A stretch of 64,000 bases of DNA. It comes from Chara braunii (taxonomy: Eukaryota; Streptophyta; Charophyceae; Charales; Characeae). The position numbers were made by a program, and so were the translations under genes. The stretch is from assembly GCA_003427395.1 (NCBI GenBank), contig BFEA01000018.1, forward strand, positions 1,027,886-1,091,885. The letters run 5' to 3'. A model generated the notes under the pieces. That model was not told where the DNA came from. It was given only the letters and a program-made list of their open reading frames with translations, and did no database searches. The first letter of the stretch is position 1. The number at the start of each line of letters is the position of its first letter. Shown in pieces: positions 1-11,821 of the stretch.

Positions 1-130
1 AAAACATTTCAACACATTCCAACACACTTTCAACACGTTTCAACACATTTCAACAAGGTTTCAACAACATTTCAACAACTCTTCAACAAGATTTCAACAA
101 ACTACCAACAATGGATCAACAGTTGATCCA
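1..130. repeat. degenerate 11-bp tandem repeat (TTTCAACACAT-like)
   Basis: About ten imperfect units with CAACA cores at roughly 11-bp spacing run from the left edge to about 110. They end in the near-palindrome TGGATCAAC-a-GTTGATCCA (112-130). No coding signal. The array may extend beyond the window. Confidence 0.75.
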
Positions 131-1479
131 GCAGTTGAACACACAAGTTTCAGTGTCCCCAATATACGGTCAGTGTTGGTTTCCTTCAATTTGTGTTGAA
201 CACATGCTCCCCCCCCCCAGCCAACGGTTTATAAACAGTTGAAATATGGTGTCAACATAGGTTCAACGTGGCAAAAAAATTGCCACATTTTTTCTGTTGT
301 AATAGCGTTGTTTGATTTGGTTGTTTTGACGATAGTCTGTTTGTGTTTTTACTTAATTGTTTTTTCCTTGTCGTTAATTCCAAACGTGATGACCTAATAT
401 TTGTGTTACCTTGTAGTCTTTGATGATCACATATTTTCTGTAATAATTCGATTTGATTGATTAGTTTTTTTGTTTAGTGTTGATCTGTTTTTCTGGTTAA
501 TAAGTTATTGATTCGCTATCTGAGCGAGGTTTCCCTTTTTTGGATTTTCAATTTTAACAAATATTATTTTCAACCTCATCTTTTGAAATTTGTATGTTGA
601 TGACCTCAACTATGATGAGGATTATTCTTGATCTTAGACATTCGTGAGTCCAATATTGGACATCTTATATGAATTTCCTAAATTTTTGTTCTTAAATGTT
701 TCTTTCCAATAGGTTGTCGCAAACAGATTTCCTAATTGTGTTTCTAATTTCTATTTTTTAAGAGTATGTTTTCGCAGTTTTTTTCTATTTGAATAAATCT
801 ACATCGCATATCTTATTTCTTAGTCTTGATTACTGTCGTCGTAAAATTTTTTGAATCTGATTGGTTTTCTCGTTAATTAGGTTTTGGAGCTGGTCGGGAT
901 CTTGGTATGGTATATTTGTGTCTCGCTTTGTGAATCGGAGGGGTTCTCCTTTAGGGTTGGAGCCCCTCCCCGTGAAGGTTGCACAAGGGGGGAGGTGTTA
1001 CCTTTGGAAGGGGGGAGGCGGTATTATGAAGGTTTGTTTTTTTCTAGGCCAGGTTGATTTAGGGTCGGATCAACATTGGCGGTTGGGGGGAGAAGACAAC
1101 TTGAAGGGGGTGGCTGCTTACAACAGGGTGTGAGGATGAGAGGGTTGCCTTGCTTGCAGGGGGCAGAAGGAAGGGGGAACTTCAGCCTGGGAGGTATACT
1201 CTAGGGGGAATTGTATGTCTTTTAGAGGGTTGAAGTGGCCGTTTATAGGCTGTTCCAAACTGGGGCCAGGAAGAGAGGGGGTGCCTCCCGGTGGGGGCAG
1301 TGTAGGAACAAGGGGTTTGTTTTTTTGTGGGAAGAAGTAACTTTGTTGGTCACACGGTGAGCTTACTATGTGTTGTGGAGTCCCGGGTGTATGTCAGAAC
1401 CTGAATTTTCTATTTCGAAAATTTCTTAAACTTTTCAAAATTGACTGGGTAAGCAGAAAAAGAGGGGTTGGTTTCAGTA
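131..1479. other. no gene seen; AT-rich then G-rich spacer
   Basis: From 290 to 860 the DNA is T-rich with no long open frame. From 900 to 1480 it becomes G-rich. Short open frames here have no recognisable motif. Part of it may belong to the dispersed repeat that follows. Confidence 0.5.
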
Positions 1480-1770
1480 AGGTGGTGCCCGGGAAGAGGA
1501 GGGATTGATGTTCGGGGTGGTAGGTCTATTAGAAGGGCGGGGTGGGGTGACAATGGTCGGTGCTGGAGCATGTGCTTTGTAACCAAGGGGGACATGAGAC
1601 CATTGGAGCTATGCCGAGGGTGGAAGGCATAACCATCTTGTTCAACGTAGCTGATGTCGGGGTAGTGACCCTGTAACTTTGGGGGTTGTGTAGCTAAGGA
1701 AGGTATCGAGGGAGGAAGACACTTTCGGTCCGACAGAACTAGTTCGGTCAGGTTCTGGGACTGTTGAGGT
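1480..1770 (+). repeat. dispersed repeat R1, forward copy
   Basis: About 280 bp that reads closely as the reverse complement of 10140-10400 and 10620-10880. Shared landmarks include a stretch around ATTAGAAGGGCGGGGTG, GGTCGGTGCTGGAGCA, GTAGCTGATGTCG and GTGACCCTGTAAC, in the same order. No ORF is conserved between copies, so it is annotated as a repeat of unknown class. Confidence 0.7.
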
Positions 1771-2559
1771 TGTCATGTCACCCTAGTAAGGCAGGTATGA
1801 GATCTAGCGAGTTTGGTACGAGGACTGAAGGCCTGGGCATTAGTCTTCCCTCTGCGGTGCGGGGAAGGAGTTGGATCGGGGGTGGTTTTCCTTTTTCTGT
1901 CTTCTTGTATTATAGGTTTAACAAAGCAAAAACCTTGGACTTGGTCGGTAGGTTAGTTGCTATCCAAGAGAAGATGGCTATGTTAGAAGGTGCAAAATTA
2001 ATTGGAGCGGGTTGTGCAACAATCGCATTAAACTTTTTCATAGTTCTCAGATTGTTCTTAGCCGAATGTCAGGTAATGGCCCTAGTATCTCAAATCATTT
2101 CTCGAATCCTCTGTATAATTCTATATGAGGAAAAAAAAAAAAGGTCAGAAAGGAAGAAACTAGGTTGTGAAAGGAGGGGGAAATGGGATAAGTATCCATA
2201 GGACTAAAGTTGCTCTGAGTACCAGCCAGATGCATCACTAGCACACCAACAACACTCACAATGCAAACTGAGTCTGCCAGGATCAGACAAGTCTCAATGA
2301 GGGGCTGCACTACTGGAATTGGTAGAGCCTGTCTGACTCAAGCCTAAAGGGAGAGGAGAGTCAAGAATGACAGTCTGCAATTCCTGATAGGGGGCGCACA
2401 GTCATCATAATAAAGGAGTTCCAATAAGGGTTGGGAATCACGTGCAGCCCCGACGGGATTAGGAGCTCGAAAACATGTACAATGTGACATAGACCCCACA
2501 TATCTAACCTTGTAATGTAGGCTACCCGCTCAAGTCACTGAGTTGTCGTGGGGACTATC
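1771..2559. other. no gene seen
   Basis: A 145-codon open frame at 1764-2201 has no recognisable domain and includes an A-run (2131-2142), so it is not supported as a gene. No structured repeat was recognised. Confidence 0.45.
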
Positions 2560-2770
2560 GGTCAAATTTCCTACTCTGAGAGCGGTCCTCGCAGCTGGCA
2601 GTAGCTACAATCGGATGTTTTGGAAAAAAACACAATTATGATGTTCAGGGACGCTGGATCTGATTTCCAGCGCCACCAATAGAAAGAGCCTCCCCGACAG
2701 TGTTAGTGGCGTCTTGTCTTATTAGCACCCCTAGCATTACCTCGGGTTGTAAAATAAAATTAAAAAAAAA
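2560..2770 (+). mobile_element. truncated LINE 3' end with A-rich tail
   Basis: The core GGGACGCTGGATCTGATTTC begins at 2648, matching the conserved 3'UTR core of the LINEs in this window. It is followed by a CCAATAG...GAG..CCCCGACA stretch also seen after the core at 21408. An A-rich tail (2752-2769) closes it. LINE copy 1 starts directly after the tail, so two LINE pieces lie head to tail. Confidence 0.65.
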
Positions 2771-5421
2771 CAAGAATTGGAGGCTCATCTCCCTTTTAAA
2801 TACCTTATATAAGTTACTTGCAAAAACTTTGGCTAACAGATTGAAAAAATATCTATCGGCCTTAGTAGGGGTAGAACAAGCAGGGTTTGTTCAAGGGAGA
2901 AACATCATGAACAATGTGATGCCGACAATTGAAGCGCTTGAGACAATGAAAGATAATCAGCCAGAGATAGTGACACTACGTCTAGATTTAGAGAAAGCCT
3001 ATGACAAAGTAAATTGGGATTTTGTATTAACCACATTAAACAAAGTAGGCTTTAGGAAAGTTTTCAGCAAATGGGTACAAGCTCTGTACACCAAAGTTTG
3101 GGTAGAGTCATGGTCAATGGGAAGATCTCTGAGATTTTCCCTCTTACCTGTTCCCTGAGGCAGGGGTGTCCACTGACACACATGCTATTTGTCCTGCAGA
3201 TGGAAGTACTGATGTGTATTGTTAAGAAAAATTCAGATATTCAAGGCCTTCAACTAGGGCAAGGCATTCAGTGCAAGGCGTAATCCATGGCAAATAACTT
3301 GTTTGCTATGTAAGTTAATACCCAGCCCTCACTAGCTGCCCTCAAGCACTGTCTTGATATATACTCTAAATTCCCTTAAGCTCTTGTGAATTGGTTTAAA
3401 TCTGTGGCGATTATGAGACAGAATTCCAACTTGGTTGTAGATTGGGGCCTGAAGTGTCTCCCTATAGATAACTGTGAGCGTTTTTTTGGTGTGCAGGTCG
3501 GTCTTCTCGACGCCAAGAAACACTCGAGTACTTTGGTTGAAAAAAATATTATCTCCAAGTTAAACCAGGTATCCTCAATCAGGGGCACTTCCATCATTGG
3601 GAGAGCCCTCTTCTTGAACACCTCCGTTTACTTTATAGCAAGGTACCCTGGCGCCTTCATGGGCCTTGAAAAACAGGCATATAAGAAGATCAGATCCCTG
3701 TCTATCAAATATCTATGGAAGAGGGCAAGTGAGCAAGAAACTGGCTACCTTGCTAAAGTGGTATGGAGGAAGGTGACAGGGGCAAAAGAGGAGGGTGGCC
3801 TCGGTATCCTAGAACCGGAGTCCTAAATAAATGTTTTCCTTGCCAAATGGGTAGTCAAACTGTTAACAGAACAGAGTAGTCATCCTTGGTCGATACTGAC
3901 TACCGCAATGTTGGCCAATGAATGAAATCTGACAAGGAGGGAGGATGTGGGAGTCGCCCTTATGACTCCATCTTTGGTCAAGCTCAAGTCAAATCACCAG
4001 TTTGGAAAGGGATCCTTGCTGCATGGTGTCGGGTCATGCCATCCTCGTTGGGTCCACCAGGAACCAAAGAAGAGGTGCTGGCCCAAAGGATTTTTGAAGA
4101 CCCCACTTTGGTGGACCAATTTGGCATCCCACGGCCGGTCGCGGACTCCCCGGGGCACTTTGGCAAATCGTGGGTGCAAAGGGGGGTGTCCAGAATTGTC
4201 AACCTATGGGCTGCAGAATTAATGCAATGGCGATCTCCGTTAGAACTTCGAACAAAGTTGCACCATTTGCGGGAAGTTACGGAAAGGGTACGTATGGTTA
4301 TTCATAGCATTCCTGATAGCTGGAAGAACATCATGAGAGCCCCCCTACAGGCGTGCGAGGGGCATTGGGTTCGGTACGTGGATTACAAAGGGAAAATCTG
4401 TTTTGCCGAAGTGGAGATGTTTTTGGATAATCAAGATGCAGTGATAAAACCTTGCTCTTTCGTGACAGTGCGGGGATACTCTATATTTCAACTACTCCAT
4501 TCAGGGGAGCAAGTAGCCAAATTGGATTCCAAACAGGATTCATAGTTGTTAGAACTAAAATAACAAATAAAAACAATATTATCTACGATTTCCCAATTGG
4601 CACAGAGCCCACTCATAAACTGGTTGTGTTGCCTCTACACAATGGGTGGAGATCATCGGACTTTTCACATGTGACGGGCTTGCTGGATTACAAACCCAAC
4701 GTGTGATATAAGGCACAGGTCAAAACGTTTTTCACCCCGTTGGAAGTGAAGAACAAGTGGATGATGGAAACGGCAGAAAGGTTGTCCGCAGTGTCTCAGG
4801 TTACGGCAACCTCTTTGAGGGGATGTGAGCGAGCCTCCGGTCAATATCCTCAGCCAAATTTCATAGCCTAGCGTGGCTTCAATCTCATAGAGTTGTGCCA
4901 ACGGCAAAGTGGCTGTCAGAAAATAGGATGAATGTGAAATCAGTATGTTGTAGATGCAAAAAAAGAGAAGAAACAGCAACACATCTATGGTGGGAATGTG
5001 TAGAGTCAAAAAGGATTTGGGCATGGTGAGAAAGGTTATGGAATAAGTATGTGGGGGTCAAGTTTGAGTAGGATGAACGATTTGTGGTGGAAGGAGTAGT
5101 GACCAATCCAGGTGAGATAATGAAAGGATGGTGTTATGTGACACTGGTCTGTAGGGTAGCTATAATATATGTCATTTGGTCGTTCAGAAAGGATCGGCTC
5201 TTCCGTAACAAGTTTCATTCAGACTTGGCAGTTATGAACCTCATACTCGCGAGCATCAGAGCACTCATTTGGTCAGATTGGAGGAAAGCCAACCGGGCCA
5301 AGCACAAGAGGAGTGTCATGATGTGTTTTTCAGTTTATGGGGAAACCAAGGGAGATTGTTGAAATCGACTGCACACGGCATTCGCATAGAGCCTTGGCTA
5401 ATGGGACCACGACCCCTGTGA
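2771..5421 (+). pseudogene. LINE copy 1, ORF2 reverse transcriptase remnant (5'-truncated)
   Basis: Relic of a LINE-1-type ORF2. It starts inside the RT domain at the motif RLISLLNTLYKLLAKTLANR (2787 on) and continues through GFVQGR, LDLEKAYDKVNW, SLRQGCPLTHMLF, the fingers/palm region and a C-terminal zf-RVT zinc knuckle (CCRCKK...HLWWEC, about 4945-5010), ending at TGA 5419-5421. Endonuclease and ORF1 are missing. Frameshifts are visible near 3150 and 3990, with several stops between. The catalytic (A)DD box reads MANN (about 3289-3300) where copy 3 has MADD, so it cannot be active. Stops at 3923-3925, 5027-5029 and 5069-5071 replace Trp codons of copy 3. Confidence 0.9.
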
Positions 5422-5826
5422 ATTGCAGGATTTTGTTTCGTCGCTTGGCCCAGTCGAGTAACCCAGACAATTGATCTATTTTGATTTATTTTTTTCATAA
5501 TTGAATTCTTGAATCATTTCTCTGTAGAATCTTAGCATTTCACTCAATACCCGTATAGGAAGTAGTATATTAGCAAGTCCGCTGGGCAAGTGGAACATGT
5601 ATTTCAAGCACCCCTGGGTGAAGAGGCCAGTTAGCTTGTTGTATTCAAAGACTATATTATGATGTTTGGGACGCTAGGCCCGGTTTCCAGCAGGTGCAAC
5701 TCCCCACGAATAGAATGGAGTCATCGAACTTAGTCCCTCTTCTATCTTCAGGGGCTCTAACCACTCTGGAGACAAAAAATCGGGCTCGAACCGATGTTGA
5801 CAAAAAAAATAATAATAAAATAAAAT
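5422..5826 (+). mobile_element. LINE copy 1 3'UTR and A-rich tail
   Basis: Follows the ORF2 stop. It shares GTGAAGAGG (about 5620) and the core GGGACGCTAGGCCCGGTTTC (from 5668) with the copy 3 3'UTR, then ends in an AAT-rich tail (5803-5826). The end is set by the tail, and no clear target-site duplication was identified. Confidence 0.7.
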
Positions 5827-5950
5827 CTTTTCTTTTTTATTCTTTTGCAAGAACTCCAAAACACCAGTTCATCGGACCCTAAATTGACGAACCTAAAAAT
5901 GCTTTTCTGCCGAACCTGCAATCCACATTGCACATCATTGTTTTCTTTGG

Positions 5951-6110
5951 GTTTTTTTTTTTTTTTTTTCAAAGAAGAAAATCAATCTTTATTAGCATAA
6001 AAGCCAGGAAACGGGTCCGGCGTCCCTTACAAAAATCGCCGCAGCCCCGAGTTGAGCGAGGCTCTGCGGCCAGGCAAAGCTCATGCCACGACTATGTCAA
6101 GGGAAGAAAT
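5951..6110 (-). mobile_element. truncated LINE 3' end (minus) with poly(A)
   Basis: A T-run (5951-5969) on the plus strand is the poly(A) tail on the minus strand. An AATAAA signal lies just upstream of it. The 3' core appears as GAAACGGGTCCGGCGTCCC (6008-6026). The 5' boundary is uncertain. Confidence 0.65.
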
Positions 6111-6468
<358 letters not shown>

Positions 6469-6540
6469 AATATAAGCACGTCCCTCCAACCCAAACTCTC
6501 TCTCTCTCTCCAAATATAAGCACATCCCTTCAACCCAAAC

Positions 6541-7364
6541 TGAAAACACATAGAAGCGACACCAACGACGATAGCGTATCCAAACGACGATACCCCAAAT
6601 TCAAGAAACAAAAAGCAGCGGCGACGTGAACTTAGTGACTTTATCTAAGCGACAGTACCCCAAAAATGCAAACTGAATAGCAAGAGCAAAGACGATCACC
6701 CTAATGTACCCAATCAACAAAGCCATCAAACAACTATTCTGCACTCACAGTACACAGCATAAAGATTGCAATCAGAGAAGCACAATCGGTAATCGGTCAA
6801 AGCACTGAAGGTCTCGAAATTCTGACTAACATCACGCCCGAAGTAGGAGTATGAACATCAATGGACAATCCCGATTGCAGCTTGAAGTCTGTTTTCAGCG
6901 ACAGTGGATGATACCGCTTGCGGCTAGATTTCGTTCTCTCCCGAATGTCGACGTTTTATTGATGCTCTATCATCGTTCATCTCCAGCTCATAACCATTCC
7001 AATGATACAAACATAGTTTTCCATATCTGTAACCAGGGGAATGAGCAACCCCCTGATTACGTTGATAATTATGGTATGAACAACACGTAGGTTCCGCCCT
7101 TCGACCACCCACACATCTCCCCCGATCCTTACGGTGGTCCGCCAGGATTACCTCGACTCGAGGATTACCGTAACGGACCGAGGTCGGCCAGGACGAGGAT
7201 ATGGCGGAGGCTTGGTATCACCTCTCTGAAGCGGCTACCCCCTGTGCCCTTGCACCCTAACCTCCTCCGCTCCGGCATCTTGTGGGAGGTACCTTGAAAT
7301 TGAAGAGTTGTACCTCGTGCCAACCGATGGCACGAAAAAACGATGAACAAAAAAAAAAAAAAAA
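6541..7364 (+). other. possible retroposed fragment ending in poly(A)
   Basis: Non-repetitive DNA with a 79-codon open frame (6851-7090). Read through one stop, it continues with a proline-rich stretch (VPPFDHPHISPDPYGGPPG). An A16 run at 7349-7364 ends the segment, as expected for a retroposed transcript. No domain is recognised, so the call is weak; it may be ordinary intergenic DNA. Confidence 0.2.
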
Positions 7365-7649
7365 CTGAAAAAGGGGAAAAGGTCGGTGACACAGATCTCC
7401 CAAATTGACAAATGTACTGTTATACCGCGTCAAACGAGGGAACGTAGCCATTCGGGTAGCATGCTTTATATTCTAAACAGTAAGTTTGGCAAAGGTTTTA
7501 TGAAGTGGGGCATGGGCACCTTTTTGGATGATAGTGATCAAAGCCAACACTGTCCCACACACCACACGCAACCCACTCACACGCGCACTCACACCCTTGT
7601 TGGTTGAAGAACTTACTGTTACCGACTGGGAGGATCCATCTCTCTATCT

Positions 7650-7790
7650 CAGTTGGATGGCACCAAGAGTGCCACAGGCGGTCGTGGGGATTGAACCCAC
7701 GACCTCATGAATGTCACTTGCGTGCCTAACCAATTGAGCTAGGATGCTGGATGGAGCCCAGATTCTTCTATCGCATGAGGGAGGGAGGGG
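7650..7790 (-). mobile_element. tRNA-headed SINE, family A (minus, truncated)
   Basis: The reverse complement has a Pol III A box (TAGCTCAATTGGTTAGG) and a B box (GTCGTGGGTTCAATCC) spaced like a tRNA, followed by the family body start (GGCACTCTTGGTG). There is no matching acceptor stem, so it is a SINE head rather than a functional tRNA gene. Confidence 0.75.
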
Positions 7791-8746
7791 GGGGGACTGA
7801 AAAACGAATAGCAAGCTACAGAGGGTTGTACCACTCCACACGCCGTCAGGAAAAAGGGCATTTCAAGCTCTAAACTACTAGAAGTGTATCTACTCATGTT
7901 CTAGCAGAAGATTCATGCTCGTTTTGCACATTTGGTCAGTAGTGAAGCAACGTCCTCGATCTCCACAGCTCTCGTGGCAAAAGTAAGTACGCTTTTTCTT
8001 TTCTTTTTTTTTCTGAAAGCCAATACGTACGTTTTTCTTTTCTTTTCTTTTCTTTAGTAAGCCCTGCCAACGAGGCGTCCGTTCTAGATTTCGTTACTTG
8101 GGCATAGTAAACAGCAAAATGCTTTCATACTGTATTTCTTGGAAGATGCAGTAGAAGAGAAAAAAAAACAAAAAAGGAAACGACCCAGACCCAACTCGCC
8201 CACCCAGACCCATATCGCCCGCCCCCAGTTTGCAACGGGAAAAAACTCTATCCCTCAAAAGGGAAACAATGGACGGTGCCCTATACTAAATTGCAACGAC
8301 CTTGACAAGCTAACGTGCCTTACGACCGGTCTTAGGGACAACTGCAACCGGACACTATTTTCTGTTGTCGGAGACCCCAAACAAACCCCTCCTAACGAAG
8401 TTAAACTGCACGGCCTTACCAAAAATAGAAAGAAATGAAACGACAAAAATGAAACCCACACAAGCGCGGCCGCGAACTATTCATGTGCCCATTTGTCAAC
8501 GGTCTAGGAAGTCACGGGGCAAGGGATTTTGCAGTCACCTCTGAGGTCTGGTCCCACGTACCGTTGTTGAGTTTAGAAAACTTAACGGTGTAACGTCATT
8601 TCTACATTAATAAATTCGAAACAAGAAATTAAAAAACTTAAAAAAAAAAGGCTAAAACAACTTTTCTCCTTATTTTTTATAAAGTAACTCGGAGAAATGA
8701 AACATGTTTGGAACAGTTGGAGCGAATGTCTTTGTGAAAAAGGGAT
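7791..8746. other. no gene seen
   Basis: Contains TTTTC-rich runs (8000-8056) and an A-rich stretch near 8640. The 99-codon frame at 8139-8438 is low complexity at its start and has no recognisable domain. Confidence 0.4.
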
Positions 8747-8782
8747 ACTCCCCGTGTTTTTTTTTTTTTTTTACTCCCCGTG
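8747..8782 (-). mobile_element. poly(T)-only insertion flanked by 10-bp direct repeats
   Basis: ACTCCCCGTG at 8747-8756 and 8773-8782 are identical and bracket exactly T16 (8757-8772). This is the expected form of a target-site duplication around an almost wholly 5'-truncated retrotransposition event, leaving only the tail. Confidence 0.6.
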
Positions 8783-9359
8783 GTGAGGGGACAGGACGTC
8801 ACCATTTGTGAAATGGACAGGGACAACGTGGATGACTAAATGCATTCATTGCCTAAAGAAGGAAACGAGTTTGATGTCAGACAACCAAACACAGTGTCAG
8901 AGCTCCTTCATTTTTTTATTTTTTTTATTTTTTTTTAATGGGAACAAGGTTCCAATTAAAAGAAGTCTTTAAAATTTGGGATATTTGAGATACCGGGGTC
9001 ATTACCCAGCTTTGGCTAAAGAAAATTTGAACTACTTGGCAAATTACTACGATGAACTTCAGGAATGAGCAAAGTTCAAAAAATGACTCAGAACCCCCCC
9101 ATCAATTCTTTTTACCCCACTCCGGCAAGACTTACTGCAGCAGAGCCACCATCTCCACTGCAGCTATACCCTATTTCCGTCCTACAAGCTAGCCCCCTCA
9201 CTGGTAGAACGCTTGATATCCAACCATCTACTTCTCCATGCAGAGGGCCCTTTTGTTTTTTGAAGAGCATTCAGATCAAGAAATATCTGCCTTAGAGCCT
9301 TTCAGTAGCCCACCCCTACCTGCCTCATCCCTATATCCCGATACTTAGTCTCTACTGGG
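8783..9359. other. no gene seen
   Basis: T-rich tracts at 8909-8938, then pyrimidine-rich sequence grading into the R1 repeat block. No coding evidence. Confidence 0.35.
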
Positions 9360-10900
9360 CCTCACGCCCCCAACTGCTAGGTTACAGAGTGACACGACCC
9401 ACCCCAGAAGACTCCCACTTGCTAGGCTAGAGGGCAAAACGACCCACCCCGGCTCCGACTAGCATCGTCTAAGTACCAGCTTACCAAAGGATAGTAGAGT
9501 GTCTTCCACCCTCGACAACTCCCCGGATCTCTCTACCAGGTCTCTTGCCCTCGTACAGCTCGAGTTACAGGGCAGCGCGACCAAGCTCCAGCACCGACCA
9601 GCGTCGTTCTAGCCTCGTTCATTCGCAAGCCCACGAGGACCCAAGACTACAACAAATACCAGACAAGCCACCAATCAGCACCATAATTGTAGATCCGATC
9701 ACTCTGCTCCTTTGGGCGCTGGTTGAAGATATCCCTGGCCCATAAAATCCCTCACAACCCTACTCCAGCAAGTCTTACTTCGATGAAGCCACCATCTTCA
9801 CCACAGCTGTACCCTATTTCCACCCTGCAGGTTAGCCCCACGGCCGCAAAGCGCATTATCCCCCACCATCGCAACCCCGGGCCCCTGCCACCAGTGCCAA
9901 CTTATAAGGATTTTTTTTTTTCTTCAGAAAATTCAATCCCATTTAAGAACATATTCAGAAATAAAAAAACTATGAAAAACAGAAAGACGAAAATCAGAAA
10001 TAGAGCCACCAACAATCCAACTCAGACCCTCTCTACAGTCAAGAAACCGTTGTTCAGGCTTTCAGTCCTCGTACCAGAAATCATAAGTTCTCACACCCCC
10101 CTTGCTAGGGTTACAAGGCAACACAAACGATCCTAGCACCGAACTAACTGTTTTCTGACGGACAGGAAGTATCTTCCTCCCTCGACTACTTCCTTAGTTG
10201 CAAACCCCCTGCGGGTTACAGGGTCACCGCCTCGACATCAGCTACCTTGACAGAAGTGGTTATGTCTTCCACCCTTGGCATAACTCCAATGGCCTCAAGC
10301 TCCTCTCGGTCACAGAGCCACTTCTCCAGCACCGGCCAATGTCGCTTCACCCCGCCCTTCTAGTAGACTTACTACCCTGAGCAACCCTTCCTCTACTGCA
10401 CGAGCCCACCCAAAATTCCTCCAAACCATACTTCCAACTTTCACCTTCCCATTTAAGAAAGCCAAAAGGAAAAAGGACAAGAACTAGAACCTCTAACAAT
10501 CTGTCTCCTTCCCTCACCACAGATGAAGGACACGCCGCCCAAGCTTTCAATCCTAGTACCAGAAATCATCAGATTTCATACCCCCCCTGCTAGGGTTACA
10601 AGGCAACACAAACTACCCCAATACCGACCTAACTATTCCTGACGGACAGAGAGTGTCTTCCCCCTCGACAACTCTCTTAACTGTAAAGCCCCTTGAAAGG
10701 TTATAGGGTCACCGCCCCGGCAACAACTACGTCAGGCGAGATGGTTATGCCCTCCAGCCTCGGCATAACTTCGATGGCCTCAAACTCCCCCTGGTCACAG
10801 AGCGAATGCTCCAGCATCGGCCAAGGTCGTCCCATCCCACCCTTCTGATAATAGACTTACCACCCTGAATCGCCAATCCCTCCTCTAAGTGAACCCCCCC
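9360..10900 (-). repeat. dispersed repeat R1, about three tandem copies in reverse orientation
   Basis: Two clear copies of one unit lie at about 10080-10400 and 10560-10885 (period about 480 bp). A more diverged one lies at about 9360-9720. Shared landmarks are GCTAGGGTTACAAGGCAACAC, CTGACGGACAG, GGGTCACCGCC, GGCATAACT and CACCCTTCTGATAA or CGCCCTTCTAGTAG. All are the reverse complement of 1480-1770. There is no conserved reading frame. Confidence 0.7.
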
Positions 10901-11429
10901 ACTTCCCACATGCCTCTAATTCATCCCCTTTTCGTTTGCAATACCACATCCTAGCAAATTTGAACTACAACTTCCGAAAAACTACATCAGATTTAGAATT
11001 AAATCAAAGATGGATAAACGTAGGACATCAATTCCTCTTTGAGAAAATCAATTTGTAACCCTTTGTAATCAAAATTGAGTAATCATTCCCCAAGATTATA
11101 GCAAAACTCTGATTTACGAATTTCATATTAGGAATCTTGCTCAAAAAATACCAATTTAAGATTAAGAACCCTGCTCAGAAAATACGAATTTCATATTAAG
11201 GATTTTGCTTAGAATAGAAAATACGAATTTCAGATTAAGAATCAATTACATCCAGAAAACACCTAGGATCTCATGAATCATATTTTAAACAAATCACAAT
11301 CATAAAAACGAAATCGTTAAAAAACAACCTCTGAGAAAAATTCTGAAAAACAACCACAACAGAAAACTTCTCACGAGAAATGAAAGTTGAAAAAACATTT
11401 CATAAAAAAAAAATCCTTCATATTTATAA
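10901..11429. other. no gene seen; AT-rich
   Basis: The phrase TACGAATTTCAGATTAAGAA recurs in variant form three to four times (11110-11240), suggesting a degenerate local repeat. No ORF. Confidence 0.45.
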
Positions 11430-11820
11430 ATTTTCATTCCAATGTTCGTCCAATTCTAAAATTTTTAATTTAATTTGATAAGTTCCCGTCCAAATATGAA
11501 TTTTTCCTTCCAACTACATGTATTTGTTCAAGATGGAATGAAAGTCTGGACGAGTTTATGAAATGTTTTAATTAAACTTTCATTCAACTACAACAAATAT
11601 ATTCTAATTTAGATTGGATTAACCTATTTATGACTGAAAATCATTACTTAGAATGACAGTCCAATTAAAATATTTCATGAACTCATCTAGACTTCCAATC
11701 CATCTCTAGCATGCAGTTCAAATAAGAAGGGATACCCCATTCTTGGAAGGAAAGTTTTCAAGTAAGACGAAAATTTTTAAAATTGGAATGACATTTTTTA
11801 AGATGGAATGAAAATTAAAA
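11430..11820. mobile_element. long inverted-repeat (foldback) element, about 390 bp
   Basis: The left half (11430-11577) pairs imperfectly with the reverse complement of the right half (11660-11818). The best stretch pairs 11531-11577 with 11660-11706 (AGATGGAATGAAAGTCTGGA against AGATGGATTGGAAGTCTAGA when flipped). A spacer of about 80 bp separates the arms. The layout is typical of a non-autonomous foldback MITE. Confidence 0.6.
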
Positions 11821-11821
11821 A

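Noticed and set aside
1-130. CRISPR-like array
   Set aside because: Short 11-bp degenerate units with no unique spacers, in a eukaryotic genome.
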